Part shown: in pieces, positions 34,655-45,420 of the stretch
How the letters are laid out: every line of letters begins with the position of its first letter
How positions within the stretch are numbered: position 1 is the stretch's first letter
Assembly (NCBI GenBank): GCA_031279575.1
Contig: JAITIG010000048.1
Coordinates: forward strand, 1-45,420
Source of the DNA: Bifidobacteriaceae bacterium
GTDB taxonomy: Bacteria; Actinomycetota; Actinomycetes; Actinomycetales; WQXJ01
Direction: 5' to 3'
DNA length: 45,420 bases
Translations under genes and position numbers: made by a program
The notes under the pieces: generated by a model
Databases searched by the model: none
What the model was told of the DNA's origin: nothing
Seen by the model: only the letters and a program-made list of their open reading frames with translations

Positions 34655-35804
34655 CCAGCACCCGGCCACACTGGGGGGGTTGCAAGTCTCGGTTGGGCTG
34701 CAGCGGGACTTCCTGGAAGCCCTTGGGCACACCGCCACCGTCTGCGCGCCGGATTCGCGGCGGCGGCCCTCGCCGCAATACTCCCGCCCCCACGATGTGC
34801 TGCTGCGCTCGGTCTCCACCGGCCAGCAATCGCTCCACCTGGCGGGCCGCTTGGTCGACCGCGAGACCGACGCCGGCTTCGCGCGGCGCCCGCCGGTCGA
34901 CATCGTCCATGTCGAGGCGGATATTTGGGGGGCGTGGAACGGCTACCGCTTCGCCCAGCGCCACGGCCTGCCGCTGGTCCACACCATGCACACCAACATT
35001 GAGCCCGGCCTGCCCGCCGTGGCGCCTTTCCCCCGGACGGCCTTCCGGCTGCTCTACTGGGCGCAGGGGCGCTTCTTGCAAGCCGGCAAGGTGGCGGACA
35101 TGGCGACCTACGTCGGGGCCTTCGCCGAGTTGGCCGATGCCGTCATCGTGCCCTCGGAGCACTTCGCCCGGCGGCTGGCCAGCCTGGGGATCGAGCGCGC
35201 CGTCCATATCATCCCGACCGGCGTGGACGACCGCCAGATCGACGCCGCGCCAGCGCGCGCCCAGCCGCCCCGGGCGCGGCCCGTCCTGGTGTGGCCGGGG
35301 CGCATCAGCAAGGAGAAGCGGCTCGACGAGACCATCCGCGCCTTCGCCGCCTCCGGCCTGGACGCGGAGCTGCACGTCTACGGGGCCGGCCCGGAGCTGC
35401 GCCGCTGCGTCTGTTTGAGCCAGGAGCTAGGGGTGGCCCAGCGGACGCGGTTCAGCGGCCCGGTGCCCCACTGCGCCATGCTGGACGCGATCCGCCAAGC
35501 CGACGTGGTGATCCAAAGCTCGCTCGGCTTCGAGACCCAAGGCCTGACCGTCTACGAGGCCGTCTCGCTTGGCACCCCCGTCCTGGTGCGCGACCACGAG
35601 ATCGCCGCCGACCTGCCGCCCCGCTGGCGCCACGCGGTGGCGGACAGCTCGGTCGACGCCTTTGCGGCCGCCCTGCGCCAGCTGCCCGGCCTGCTCGCCA
35701 GCGTCGCCTTGGGCGGCTCCGGCCCGCCCCCCGCCGAGTTCCGCCAAAGCCACGCCACCGCCCGCATAATGGCCGTCTACAACGCCGTCCTGAAGTCGCG
35801 ATGA
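34632..35804 (+). CDS. GT4 family glycosyltransferase
   Basis: 390 residues, GT-B fold. The N-terminal domain begins MHVAFFSDQHPATLGG, with HTMHTN near 117-122. The C-terminal domain has the nucleotide-sugar motif GRISKEKRLDE (223-233) and the Glu301-x7-Glu309 pair in FETQGLTVYEA. This is a retaining transferase of the kind that glucosylates or mannosylates lipids in actinobacteria. The acceptor is not deducible. It is translationally coupled to the membrane protein upstream. It is followed by a strong hairpin terminator (35863-35884). Confidence 0.88.
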   Translation: MHVAFFSDQHPATLGGLQVSVGLQRDFLEALGHTATVCAPDSRRRPSPQYSRPHDVLLRSVSTGQQSLHLAGRLVDRETDAGFARRPPVDIVHVEADIWGAWNGYRFAQRHGLPLVHTMHTNIEPGLPAVAPFPRTAFRLLYWAQGRFLQAGKVADMATYVGAFAELADAVIVPSEHFARRLASLGIERAVHIIPTGVDDRQIDAAPARAQPPRARPVLVWPGRISKEKRLDETIRAFAASGLDAELHVYGAGPELRRCVCLSQELGVAQRTRFSGPVPHCAMLDAIRQADVVIQSSLGFETQGLTVYEAVSLGTPVLVRDHEIAADLPPRWRHAVADSSVDAFAAALRQLPGLLASVALGGSGPPPAEFRQSHATARIMAVYNAVLKSR

Positions 35805-35862
35805 GGCGGGAAGCGGCGCTTTGGCTGCTTGGGCGCCGGCGCGGTTGAATAGTAGGGCTGGC

Positions 35863-35884
35863 GGCGGGCCGGCCCCGGCCCGCC
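35863..35884 (+). terminator. Rho-independent-type terminator after the glycosyltransferase gene
   Basis: Perfect 10-bp inverted repeat GGCGGGCCGG / CCGGCCCGCC with only CC between, followed by ATTT. It lies 59 bases after the glycosyltransferase stop and 24 bases before the nitroreductase-like start, so it also sits in the leader of that gene unless its promoter is downstream. Confidence 0.7.
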
Positions 35885-35907
35885 ATTTGCGGAAATGAGG
35901 TCAAACT

Positions 35908-36585
35908 GTGGAACCACCAGAGATGGATCTGCGCCAAGCCATGCGGGCGCGCCACGCCGTGCGGCGCTACACCGACCGGCCGGTCCAAGCCGAGGCGGCG
36001 GCCGAGTTGCGGGCCGCGCTCGAGGCCGGCAACAACGCCGCCGGCCTGGCGCTGCAACTGGTGTTGGACGAGCCCAAGGCCTTCGGCGGCGCGCGCGCCC
36101 TGGGGCAGTTCCGGGGCGTGCGCAACTACCTCGCCGTGATCGGCCCCAAAGGCCCGGCCGGGGCCGAGGCCTGCGGCTACTGGGGCGAGCGCGCGGTGCT
36201 GCGAGCGGTCCAACTCGGGCTCGCCACCTGCTGGGTGGGCCTGACGTTCTCCAAGCGCGCCATGCCCGTCGCGCCCGGCCCAGGCCAGGCGATCCACGCG
36301 GCGGTCGCCCTGGGCTATGGCGAGACGGCCGGCCAAAGCCACAAGGTCAAGCCGATCGAGGCGCTGACCAGCGCCGCGCCGCCGTTCCCGGATTGGTTCC
36401 AGCGCGGCCTCGAAGCCGCCCAACTGGCCCCCACCGCCATGAACCAGCAGCGTTTCCGCTTCGACCTCGACGGCCAAAGCGTGCTCGGCCGGGCCGGCGG
36501 GCCGATGGGCGAGGTCGACCTCGGCATCGCCAAATGCCATTTCGAGATCGGGGCCGGGCCGGGCGCCTGGCGCTGGGCCGCCTGA
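35908..36585 (+). CDS. Nitroreductase-like protein (putative TM-nitroreductase family)
   Basis: 225 residues. The N-terminus MRARHAVRRYTDRPV (11-25) has the Arg-x-Ser/Ala-x-Arg-x-Tyr/Phe pattern that binds the FMN phosphate in nitroreductases. ATCWVGLTF (about 109-117) and the end TAMNQQRFRFDLDG (about 172-185) with a late LGIAKCHFEIG also fit this family. Substrate and redox partner are unknown. The GTG at 35908 is used because GAGG lies 8 bases before it; an ATG five codons later has no such site. It converges on the lone ABC ATPase gene after 18 bases. Confidence 0.78.
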   Translation: MEPPEMDLRQAMRARHAVRRYTDRPVQAEAAAELRAALEAGNNAAGLALQLVLDEPKAFGGARALGQFRGVRNYLAVIGPKGPAGAEACGYWGERAVLRAVQLGLATCWVGLTFSKRAMPVAPGPGQAIHAAVALGYGETAGQSHKVKPIEALTSAAPPFPDWFQRGLEAAQLAPTAMNQQRFRFDLDGQSVLGRAGGPMGEVDLGIAKCHFEIGAGPGAWRWAA

Positions 36586-36603
36586 GCCGGGCGCGCCGGG
36601 CCG

Positions 36604-37392
36604 TCAACGCCCGATGGCGCCCCACCGCTGGCCGGACCGCGTCACCTTGAGCGGCAGGCCGAAGGCCTCAGAGACATGCTGGTCGGTCAAAGTCGCCTCC
36701 AGCGCCCCGGCCGCCGTGAAACCCCCCTGCCGCATCAAGGCGGCGTGGGTGAAGCCCGGCGGGATCTCCTCCAAGTGGTGGGTCACCAGCACCATGACCG
36801 GCGAACGCGCATCGCTGGCGAGCTCGGACAAAGCGCCGACAAGCTCCTCCCGGCCGCCCAAGTCCAGGCCCGCGGAGGGCTCGTCCAGCAGCAAGATCTC
36901 TGGATCGGCCATCAAGGCGCGGGCAATTTGGACCCGTTTGCGCTCCCCCTCCGACAAGGTGCCGAAGGTGCGCCCGGCCAAGGCGAGCACGCCGAAGGCC
37001 GCCATCAGAGCCTCCGCCCGGGCTTGGTCGGCCGCCTCGTAGCGCTCCCGCCAGCGGCCGGTGACGCCGTACGCGCCGGTCACAACGGCATCGGACACCG
37101 GCTCGGCGGGGGGGATGCGGCCGGCCAGGGCGGCCGAGGCGAAGCCGATGCGCGAGCGCAACTCGAAGACGTCGACCCGGCCCAGGCGCTCCCCCAGCAG
37201 CCAGGCCGCGCCCGAGGTGGGGTGCAGGCGGGCGGCGGCGACCTGCAGCACAGTGGTCTTGCCGGCCCCGTTGGGGCCCAGCATGACCCAATGCTGGCCG
37301 TCGGCGACCGCCCAGTCGACGCCCTGCAAGATGGTCTTGGGCCCCCGGCGCAGCGTCACGCCCTCGAAGCGGAGGACCTCGCCGGCCGTCAC
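36604..37392 (-). CDS. Lone ABC-type ATPase
   Basis: 262 residues. Walker A GPNGAGKTT (39-47), signature LSEGERKR (146-153), Walker B LLLDE (167-171) and switch His205 are present, so ATP hydrolysis is expected. The signature LSEGE and the pattern THHLEEIPPGFTHA resemble the YlmA/ModF-like group of soluble ATPases found without a permease. No permease gene is adjacent. The GTG at 37392 overlaps the glgA stop by 4 bases (GTGA). A role in transport or in RNA or ribosome work cannot be decided from sequence. Confidence 0.85.
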   Translation of the reverse strand: MTAGEVLRFEGVTLRRGPKTILQGVDWAVADGQHWVMLGPNGAGKTTVLQVAAARLHPTSGAAWLLGERLGRVDVFELRSRIGFASAALAGRIPPAEPVSDAVVTGAYGVTGRWRERYEAADQARAEALMAAFGVLALAGRTFGTLSEGERKRVQIARALMADPEILLLDEPSAGLDLGGREELVGALSELASDARSPVMVLVTHHLEEIPPGFTHAALMRQGGFTAAGALEATLTDQHVSEAFGLPLKVTRSGQRWGAIGR

Positions 37393-38600
37393 CGGCCCAG
37401 CACCTCGCGGTAGACGCCCAGCGTGCGCTCCCCCACCGCCCGCCACGAGAAGTGCTGCTCGACCCGGCGCCGGGAGGCCTGGCCGAACTGTTTGAGCCGC
37501 GCCGGGTCGCTTAGCGCGGCCCGCAGCGCGCCGGCCATGTCGCTGACGAACTTGGCCTCGTCGAGCGGCGTGCCGGTGCCGTCTTGGACCTGCTCGATCG
37601 GCACCAGCCAGCCGGTGGCGCCGTCCTGGACCACCTCGGGGATGCCGCCGGTGGCGGTGGCCACCACCGGGATGCCGCAGGCCATGGCCTCCAGGTTGAC
37701 GATGCCGAGCGGCTCGTAGACCGAGGGGCAGGCGAACAGCGAGGCGTGGGACAAGATCGCGTCCAGCTCGCTTTGGGGCAGCATCTGCTCGATCCAGTGG
37801 ACGCCGCCGCGCTGGCGGGCCAGCTCCGCCACCAGGCCGCGCACCTCTTGGGCGATCTGCGGTGTGTCCGGCGCGCCGGCCGCGATCACCAGTTGCACCT
37901 CCGGGTCGAGTTCGCGGACCGCCTTGAGGAAGTAGGGCAAGCCCTTTTGGCGGGTGATCCGGCCGACGAACACCAGCGTCGGGGCTTGCGGGTCGATGCC
38001 GCGCGCCCGCACCGCCCGGGCCGCCGCCGGGCTGCGGTCCGGGCGCCATTTGTCCAGGTCGATGCCGTTGTGCACAACGTGTACCCGGGCCGGGTCGACA
38101 AACGGGTAGGCCTTGAGGATGTCTTGGCGCATGCCGGCGCTGACCGCGATGACCCCGGCCGCGCCCTGGTAGGCGGTGCGCTCCGCCCACGATGACAGGG
38201 CGTAGCCGCCGCCGAGTTGCTCCGCCTTCCACGGCCGCAGCGGCTCGAGTGAGTGCGCCGAGACCACATGGGGCACCCCGTGCAGCAATGAGCCCAAGTG
38301 CCCGCCCAGGTTGGCGTACCAGGTGTGCGAGTGAATGAGGTCTGCCCCGGCGCTGCCGCCGGCCATTTTGAGGTCCACTTCGAAGGTCGCCAGGGCCGGA
38401 TTGGGGTAGGCGCCGGCGGCCGGCGAGCTGTAGCCGATGACGTCCGGCTGATCGCGGGGGCCGTCGAAGGCCAGCACCCTGACATCGACCAGCTGGCGCA
38501 GCACCTTGGCCAGCTCGGCCACATGGACGCCGGCGCCGCCGTAGACGAAGGGCGGGTATTCGCGCGTCAGCAGATCGACGCGCAGTCTGCGTTCAGCCAT
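37389..38600 (-). CDS. glgA: Glycogen synthase / alpha-maltose-1-phosphate synthase (GlgA/GlgM, GT4)
   Basis: 403 residues, much shorter than GT5 GlgA and very similar, as remembered, to M. tuberculosis Rv1212c. LTREYPPFVYGGAGVHV (11-27), HSHTWY (90-95), AHSLEPLRPWK (115-125), GRITRQKG (213-220) and the Glu296-x7-Glu304 pair in YEPLGIVNLEA are all typical. It uses ADP-glucose to extend glucan or to make maltose 1-phosphate for the GlgE route; sequence alone does not separate these. It follows comEC by 16 bases but has its own TAGCCT box 6 bases before the ATG. Confidence 0.92.
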   Translation of the reverse strand: MAERRLRVDLLTREYPPFVYGGAGVHVAELAKVLRQLVDVRVLAFDGPRDQPDVIGYSSPAAGAYPNPALATFEVDLKMAGGSAGADLIHSHTWYANLGGHLGSLLHGVPHVVSAHSLEPLRPWKAEQLGGGYALSSWAERTAYQGAAGVIAVSAGMRQDILKAYPFVDPARVHVVHNGIDLDKWRPDRSPAAARAVRARGIDPQAPTLVFVGRITRQKGLPYFLKAVRELDPEVQLVIAAGAPDTPQIAQEVRGLVAELARQRGGVHWIEQMLPQSELDAILSHASLFACPSVYEPLGIVNLEAMACGIPVVATATGGIPEVVQDGATGWLVPIEQVQDGTGTPLDEAKFVSDMAGALRAALSDPARLKQFGQASRRRVEQHFSWRAVGERTLGVYREVLGR

Positions 38601-38606
38601 CCCACC

Positions 38607-38612
38607 AGGCTA
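38607..38612 (-). promoter_or_regulatory. Candidate -10 box for a leaderless glgA transcript
   Basis: TAGCCT ends 6 bases before the glgA ATG, in the 16-base gap after the comEC stop. The intervening GGTGGG is too close to the ATG to be an optimal ribosome binding site. It suggests that glgA is transcribed separately from the competence genes. Confidence 0.45.
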
Positions 38613-38616
38613 GCGG

Positions 38617-40953
38617 CTAGCGGCCCTGGCCGGCGCTGAGCGCGACCAGGCCCTCGGTGTCGGTGCGGCGGATCTCGGCCGTTTGGCTGTACAGGGCGAT
38701 GGCCCCCTCGCTTGGATGGCCGTAGGGGTTGTCCCGGCCGGCGCTCATCACCGCCACCTTGGGGGCCAGCGCCTGGGCCAGCGCCGCCGATTGGCTGGCC
38801 GAGCCGTGGTGCGCCGCCACCACCACGCCCCCCGCCCCAGGCGGGCGCGCCGCCGGCAAATCAGCCAGCAGGGCGTCTTGCCCAAGCTCCTCCAAGTCTC
38901 CTAGCAGCCACACCTCCAGGCCGCCCACCTGGGCCAGCACAGCCAGGCTGGCGTTGTTGGCGGCGGCCGACTCGCCCGCCGCCTGGGCCTGGCTGGGGCA
39001 CAGCGCGGCCATGGCCGGCGGGTAGACGGCCAACTGGACCTGGCCGGCCGCGCCCCGCACCGGCCCCGGCGCCGCGGCCGCGCGCGAGATCTGGCGCTGG
39101 ACCGCGCCGGCCGCCTGGGCCAGCCGCGCCACCTGCCCGGCGGCTTCGACTTCGCCGCAGGCGGCGCCGTAGACCACCTCGCCCACCGCCCGCCCGGCCA
39201 GCGCCTCGGCCAGGCCGCCGACATGGTCGGCGTGGAAGTGGGTCAAGATGACGGCGTCTAGCCGCTCCACCCCGAGTTGGCCCAGGCACTCCCCCACCCC
39301 GCCGCCCGCCGGCCCCGCGTCCACCATCACAGCCGCGGCCGGCCCCGAGCGCAGCGCCACCGCCGTGCCCTGGCCGACATCGCACACCGCCACCGCCCAA
39401 ACGGACGGCGGCGCCCGCCCCAGGGCGGCGCTGACCGGGCCGCGCAGGGGGCCGGCCAAAATGACAGCCGCGGCCAGGCCGGCCGCCACCCAGCCCCGCA
39501 GGCGGCTCCGCCTGCGCCCCAGCCAGCGCGCCGCCACCACCAGCGCCGCGGTCGCGCCGCAGGCCAGGGCGAACCCGCCCAACCCCGCCGGCCAGGCGAT
39601 GGCCGCCAGCGGCCAACTCGCCACCCAGCGGCCAACCCAGGCGATCCAGGCCGCCGCCAAGTTGCCCACCGCCGCCGCCGCCCCCGCCCCGCCCGGCCAC
39701 AGCGGCCCCAGGGCCAAGGCGGCCAACCCGGCCACGGTGGCCACCGGGATGGCGGGCGCGGCCAGCAGGTTGGCCGGCAGGGCGGTGAGCGAGACCTGGC
39801 CGGCGAAGACCGCAATCACCGGCGCGCAAACCAGTTGGGCCGAGCCGGTCAGGGCGGCCGCCTCCGCCACCCCCCTGGGCAGGCGCGGCATCAGCCGCCG
39901 CAGCCAGCGCGCCAGCGGCGGGGCCAGCGCGATCAGCGCGGCGGTGGCCAAGGCGGACAACACCAGGCCGTAGGAGCGGGCCAGCCACGGGTTGGCCAGC
40001 AGCACCAGCGCGGCGGCCGCCCCCAGCGCCCCCAGCGCCAGCCGCGGCCGGCCGCTGGCCAGCCCGAGCACGGCCGCCGCGCCCATGGCGACGGCCCGCA
40101 GCACCGAAGGCCCGGGGCCGATCAAACAGGCGAAGGCGGCCAAGGTGGCCGCCCCCAGCGCCGCCGCCAGCCAGCGGGGCGCGCCCGCCAGCGCGGCCAG
40201 GCCCAGCACCAGGCCCAGCACAATCGCCACATGGGCGCCGCTGACAGCGGTGATGTGGGTCAGCGAGGTGGCCTTCATGGCGGCGTCCAAGTCCGGCTCG
40301 ACCCGGCTGGTGTCCCCCAGGGCGATGCCCGCCAGCAGCGGGCTGGCCCGCGCCAACAGCCCGGCCCGCAGTTGGTAGACCAGGCCGCGCCAGCCCTCCG
40401 GCGCCCGCGCCGCGACCGCCTCCAGGGCCTGGACCACCACCCGCTCAGGCGCGCCCGGCTCGCCTAGCGCCAACCGCCCCCGGAACTCCAGCACCGCCCC
40501 GGCGGCGGGCGCCTCGCCCTCCAGGTAGGCCGCCGCGGGCACCCCGGGGCCGCCGGGCGCCAGCCAAACCTTGCCCCGCGCCACCACCGACGCGGCGCCG
40601 CCCCAAGGCGAGGCCCTGGCCCGGGCGGGCTCGTCGAGGCGGAAGACCACCTCGGCCCGCTGGCCGGCCGCGGCCAGGCGCGCCACCGCCGAGGCCTCCC
40701 AGGCCAGGCCCTGAACCCCCGCCGCCAGCCCCATCAGGCCGGCCACCAGCAGGGCCAGCGAGACCGGCCCGGCCCACCCCGCGCCGGCCGCCCGCCCACC
40801 CGGCCGGCCCAGCCACCACAACCAGCCGCCGGCCGCCGCCGCCCCCAGCCCGGCCCCCAGCGCCAGCCACCGGGGCGCGCCCACCAGCAGGGCCAGGACC
40901 GCCCAGCCGAACGCCACCGGCGCCACCAGGCGCAAGTCGGCGGCCGCGGGCAT
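38617..40953 (-). CDS. comEC: DNA uptake channel ComEC/Rec2
   Basis: 778 residues: N-terminal membrane helices and DUF4131/OB-like domain (about 10-190), competence membrane domain (about 200-490) with the family segment ITAVSGAHVAIVLGL. A C-terminal metallo-beta-lactamase-like domain carries the metal motif HFHADH (His572, His574, Asp576, His577), LLGDLE and HHGSASQS. It conducts single-stranded DNA across the membrane. The ATG at 40953 shares one base with the comEA stop (TGATG). It is full length with intact motifs, so it is probably functional. holA, which follows comEC in many actinobacteria, is absent here and glgA follows instead. Confidence 0.93.
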   Translation of the reverse strand: MPAAADLRLVAPVAFGWAVLALLVGAPRWLALGAGLGAAAAGGWLWWLGRPGGRAAGAGWAGPVSLALLVAGLMGLAAGVQGLAWEASAVARLAAAGQRAEVVFRLDEPARARASPWGGAASVVARGKVWLAPGGPGVPAAAYLEGEAPAAGAVLEFRGRLALGEPGAPERVVVQALEAVAARAPEGWRGLVYQLRAGLLARASPLLAGIALGDTSRVEPDLDAAMKATSLTHITAVSGAHVAIVLGLVLGLAALAGAPRWLAAALGAATLAAFACLIGPGPSVLRAVAMGAAAVLGLASGRPRLALGALGAAAALVLLANPWLARSYGLVLSALATAALIALAPPLARWLRRLMPRLPRGVAEAAALTGSAQLVCAPVIAVFAGQVSLTALPANLLAAPAIPVATVAGLAALALGPLWPGGAGAAAAVGNLAAAWIAWVGRWVASWPLAAIAWPAGLGGFALACGATAALVVAARWLGRRRSRLRGWVAAGLAAAVILAGPLRGPVSAALGRAPPSVWAVAVCDVGQGTAVALRSGPAAAVMVDAGPAGGGVGECLGQLGVERLDAVILTHFHADHVGGLAEALAGRAVGEVVYGAACGEVEAAGQVARLAQAAGAVQRQISRAAAAPGPVRGAAGQVQLAVYPPAMAALCPSQAQAAGESAAANNASLAVLAQVGGLEVWLLGDLEELGQDALLADLPAARPPGAGGVVVAAHHGSASQSAALAQALAPKVAVMSAGRDNPYGHPSEGAIALYSQTAEIRRTDTEGLVALSAGQGR

Positions 40954-41750
40954 CAAAAGGCGATCTGCTCGGCCAGGCCCGCCAGCAGCTTGGGCCCGAT
41001 CCCGCTGACCTCGCCCAAGTCCCCCAGGGCCGCGAACGGCCCGTTGGCCTGGCGGAAGTCGACTATCCGGCCGGCCAGCACCGGGCCGATGCCCGGCAGC
41101 GCGGTCAACTCCTCGGCTGTGGCGGTGTTGACGTTGAGCAGCCCGCCGCCGGCCGCGCCAGACCCGCCGGACCCGCCAGCCGCGCCAGATCCGCCCCCCA
41201 GCACCGCCGGCGGCGTCTCCCCCGGCTGGGGCACATAGATGCGCTCGCCGTCCTGGACCACCGCGGCCAGGTTCACCACCGCCAGGTCGGCCTCCGGCAA
41301 AGCCCCGCCCGCCTGGTCCAAGGCGTCCACCACCCGCGCCCCGGCCGGCAGCTCGAACACCCCGGGCGCCGCCACCGCCCCCGTCACATACACCACCACC
41401 ACCTGGGCGGCCTGGCCCAGGTCGGCCCCGCCCAGGTCGGCCCCGGCCAGCCCAGCCTGGCTCGGCTGGCCGCTGGCGGCCCAGCTGACCTGCGGCGCGG
41501 CCGAGCTGGCCGCCCCGGCCGACCCGGCCACCACCGCGGGCACCGCGAAAATTGCGGCCGCCACCGCCAGCAGGGCGGCCGTGCCCACCACCGCCCACCG
41601 GTTGACCCGCACCCGCACGCGGGGCCGCCCCCGGCCACCGCGCCGCTCCGCCAGGCGGCGGGACTCGTTCTCAGTCAGCCGGGCGCGCAAACGCAGCCGG
41701 GCCAAGACATCGTCCGGCGAGCCAAGCGGATCTGCGGCAGGCGCGGGCAT
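40953..41750 (-). CDS. comEA: DNA-binding competence protein ComEA
   Basis: 265 residues. A basic cytosolic N-terminus (30-51) precedes one membrane helix (about 52-76). An SLBB domain (about 116-174) is followed by a Gly/Ser linker (183-203) and a C-terminal double helix-hairpin-helix domain. That domain has LNVNTA (205-210), LPGIGPVLAGRIV (218-230) and VSGIGPKLLAGL (248-259), which bind DNA without sequence preference. It captures double-stranded DNA outside the membrane and hands it to ComEC, encoded immediately downstream. Confidence 0.93.
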   Translation of the reverse strand: MPAPAADPLGSPDDVLARLRLRARLTENESRRLAERRGGRGRPRVRVRVNRWAVVGTAALLAVAAAIFAVPAVVAGSAGAASSAAPQVSWAASGQPSQAGLAGADLGGADLGQAAQVVVVYVTGAVAAPGVFELPAGARVVDALDQAGGALPEADLAVVNLAAVVQDGERIYVPQPGETPPAVLGGGSGAAGGSGGSGAAGGGLLNVNTATAEELTALPGIGPVLAGRIVDFRQANGPFAALGDLGEVSGIGPKLLAGLAEQIAF

Positions 41751-41835
41751 GGCCCCAAGCTAGCCCCGCCGCCGCCCGGCCCCGCCGGAGAAAAACAACG
41801 CCTGTGGATCGGTGGATCTACTCAGGCGCGGCGCC

Positions 41836-44727
<2,892 letters not shown>

Positions 44728-44733
44728 CGCTCT

Positions 44734-44739
44734 AGGTTA
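44734..44739 (-). promoter_or_regulatory. Candidate -10 box for leaderless leuS
   Basis: TAACCT ends 6 bases before the GTG of leuS. Its first three bases are also the TAA stop of the 15-codon upstream copy. The equivalent hexamer in the upstream duplicate copy is CAACCC, which has lost the TAnnnT pattern. Confidence 0.45.
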
Positions 44740-44851
44740 GCGCCAGGCCGGCTCTTCGGCCGACCTGGCGGGGGTCCGGGGCACCGCTCTGGGTTGGCGC
44801 CCAAAGGTAAGGTTGATCCCGACAACCGCAATCCCCGAAAGGACCACCACC

Positions 44852-45292
44852 ATGACATCCCCTCGCACCAACCCGATTTTGCAGGCCGCCCTGGTCGACT
44901 TGATCGACCTTTCGCTGGTGGCCAAGCAGGCGCACTGGAACGTGCGCGGCGCCAACTTCCGCTCGGTCCACCTCGAGCTGGACGAGATCATCGACCAGGT
45001 CCGCGTCAACTCCGACGATGTCGCCGAGCGCCTGGCGGCGGTTGGCGGCAGCCCCGACGGGCGGGCCGCCACGGTGGCCGCGACCTCGCAGGTGCCGACC
45101 ATCGAGCCGGGGCCAATCGAGGCCGGCGCGGTGGTGGCGGACTTCTCCCAGCGCATCAGCCAGGCCGCCCGGCGCATCGAGACGTCCCTGCCCGAGCTCG
45201 ACGAGGACATGCCCTCCCAGGATCTCCTGACCGGGATCGTGGGCGAGTTGGACAAGGCCGCCTGGATGCTCCGCTCCCAGGTTGCGGCCTAG
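44852..45292 (+). CDS. dps: Dps-family DNA-protecting ferritin
   Basis: 146 residues. The inter-subunit ferroxidase ligands match E. coli Dps spacing exactly: His28, His40, Asp44, Asp55 and Glu59 (AKQAHWNVRG, VHLELDE, SDDVAE). It should oxidise Fe2+ with peroxide and store iron in a dodecamer. The N-terminus is short and not Lys-rich, so direct DNA binding is uncertain. GAAAGGA precedes the ATG at 44852 by about 8 bases; upstream in-frame codons are not used. It is divergent from leuS and converges on serA after 23 bases. Confidence 0.93.
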   Translation: MTSPRTNPILQAALVDLIDLSLVAKQAHWNVRGANFRSVHLELDEIIDQVRVNSDDVAERLAAVGGSPDGRAATVAATSQVPTIEPGPIEAGAVVADFSQRISQAARRIETSLPELDEDMPSQDLLTGIVGELDKAAWMLRSQVAA

Positions 45293-45315
45293 CCCCGCCT
45301 AAGCGCCTAGAGCGC

Positions 45316-45420
45316 CTAGACCACCCGGGCCGCCAGCACCCCCGGGATGGCCTTGATCGCGCCCAGCAGGCCGTCCGGCAGGCCGCCGTCGACATCGATC
45401 AGGGTGTAGGCGACCTCGCC
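45316..45420 (-). CDS. serA: C-terminal end of D-3-phosphoglycerate dehydrogenase (ACT domain)
   Basis: 34 codons plus TAG, open to the window edge. The translation GEVAYTLIDVDGGLPDG followed by LLGAIKAIPGVLAARVV has the beta-alpha-beta ending of the SerA ACT domain and resembles the E. coli SerA C-terminus (VIDIEAD, MKAIPGTIRARLL). The domain binds serine for feedback control of the first step in serine synthesis. Another ACT-ending enzyme cannot be fully excluded from so short a piece. Confidence 0.72.
   Translation of the reverse strand, partial: GEVAYTLIDVDGGLPDGLLGAIKAIPGVLAARVV

Noticed and set aside
41751..41835. Possible terminator between leuS and comEA
   Set aside because: The visible inverted repeat has only a 5-bp stem overlapping the leuS stop, and the T-run lies far downstream of it.

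Overview
This is a GC-rich chromosomal window from an actinobacterium (Actinomycetota). Third codon positions are almost all G or C. GTG and TTG starts are common, and many neighbouring genes overlap by 4 bases (GTGA or ATGA). The lineage is supported by a phosphatidylinositol-mannoside block in the order thrS, HIT, pgsA, patA, pimA (as in mycobacteria), a GabD2-type semialdehyde dehydrogenase, a short actinobacterial GlgA/GlgM, and the hrcA-dnaJ-rsmE and leuS-comEA-comEC runs. I cannot name a genus. No rRNA, tRNA, CRISPR array, transposase, integrase or phage gene was recognised. Most of the window looks like stable core genome.

Layout. 1-3.6 kb: the end of a very large membrane protein, then a VapBC-type toxin-antitoxin pair. 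3.6-9.2 kb (minus): NfeD, an SPFH/band-7 protein, and two half-size ABC exporters forming a heterodimer with one degenerate ATP site. 9.2-13.5 kb: an alpha/beta hydrolase, an EamA exporter, and a GabD2-like dehydrogenase coupled to an SDR oxidoreductase. 13.6-16.6 kb (minus): hrcA, dnaJ, rsmE. 16.6-22.5 kb (minus): thrS, HIT, pgsA, patA, pimA and a small membrane protein, which together start phosphatidylinositol-mannoside synthesis. 22.6-28.9 kb (minus): a five-gene MacAB-like export operon with two different HlyD-type adaptors and a lipoprotein. 29-33.6 kb: a 50-residue proline-tailed protein, an unrecognised 220-residue protein, and a 1102-residue membrane-anchored transglutaminase-like protein with a long Pro/Gln-rich repeat region. 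33.7-36.6 kb (plus): a DMT-type membrane protein translationally coupled to a GT4 glycosyltransferase, then a nitroreductase-like protein. 36.6-44.7 kb (minus): leuS, comEA, comEC, glgA and a lone ABC ATPase. 44.8-45.4 kb: a Dps ferritin and the C-terminal end of SerA.

Points that stand out. (1) At least five genes that open transcription units have a TAnnnT -10-like hexamer ending 5-6 bases before the start codon and no Shine-Dalgarno, which suggests leaderless mRNAs. (2) The leuS start region carries a diverged 57-bp tandem duplication that leaves a 15-codon truncated LeuS N-terminus upstream. (3) PatA contains a hexanucleotide microsatellite encoding an acidic Glu-Val tract just before its catalytic domain. 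(4) The two-adaptor MacAB-like operon and the 29-33.6 kb block are the best candidates for undescribed envelope systems; their functions are not established here.
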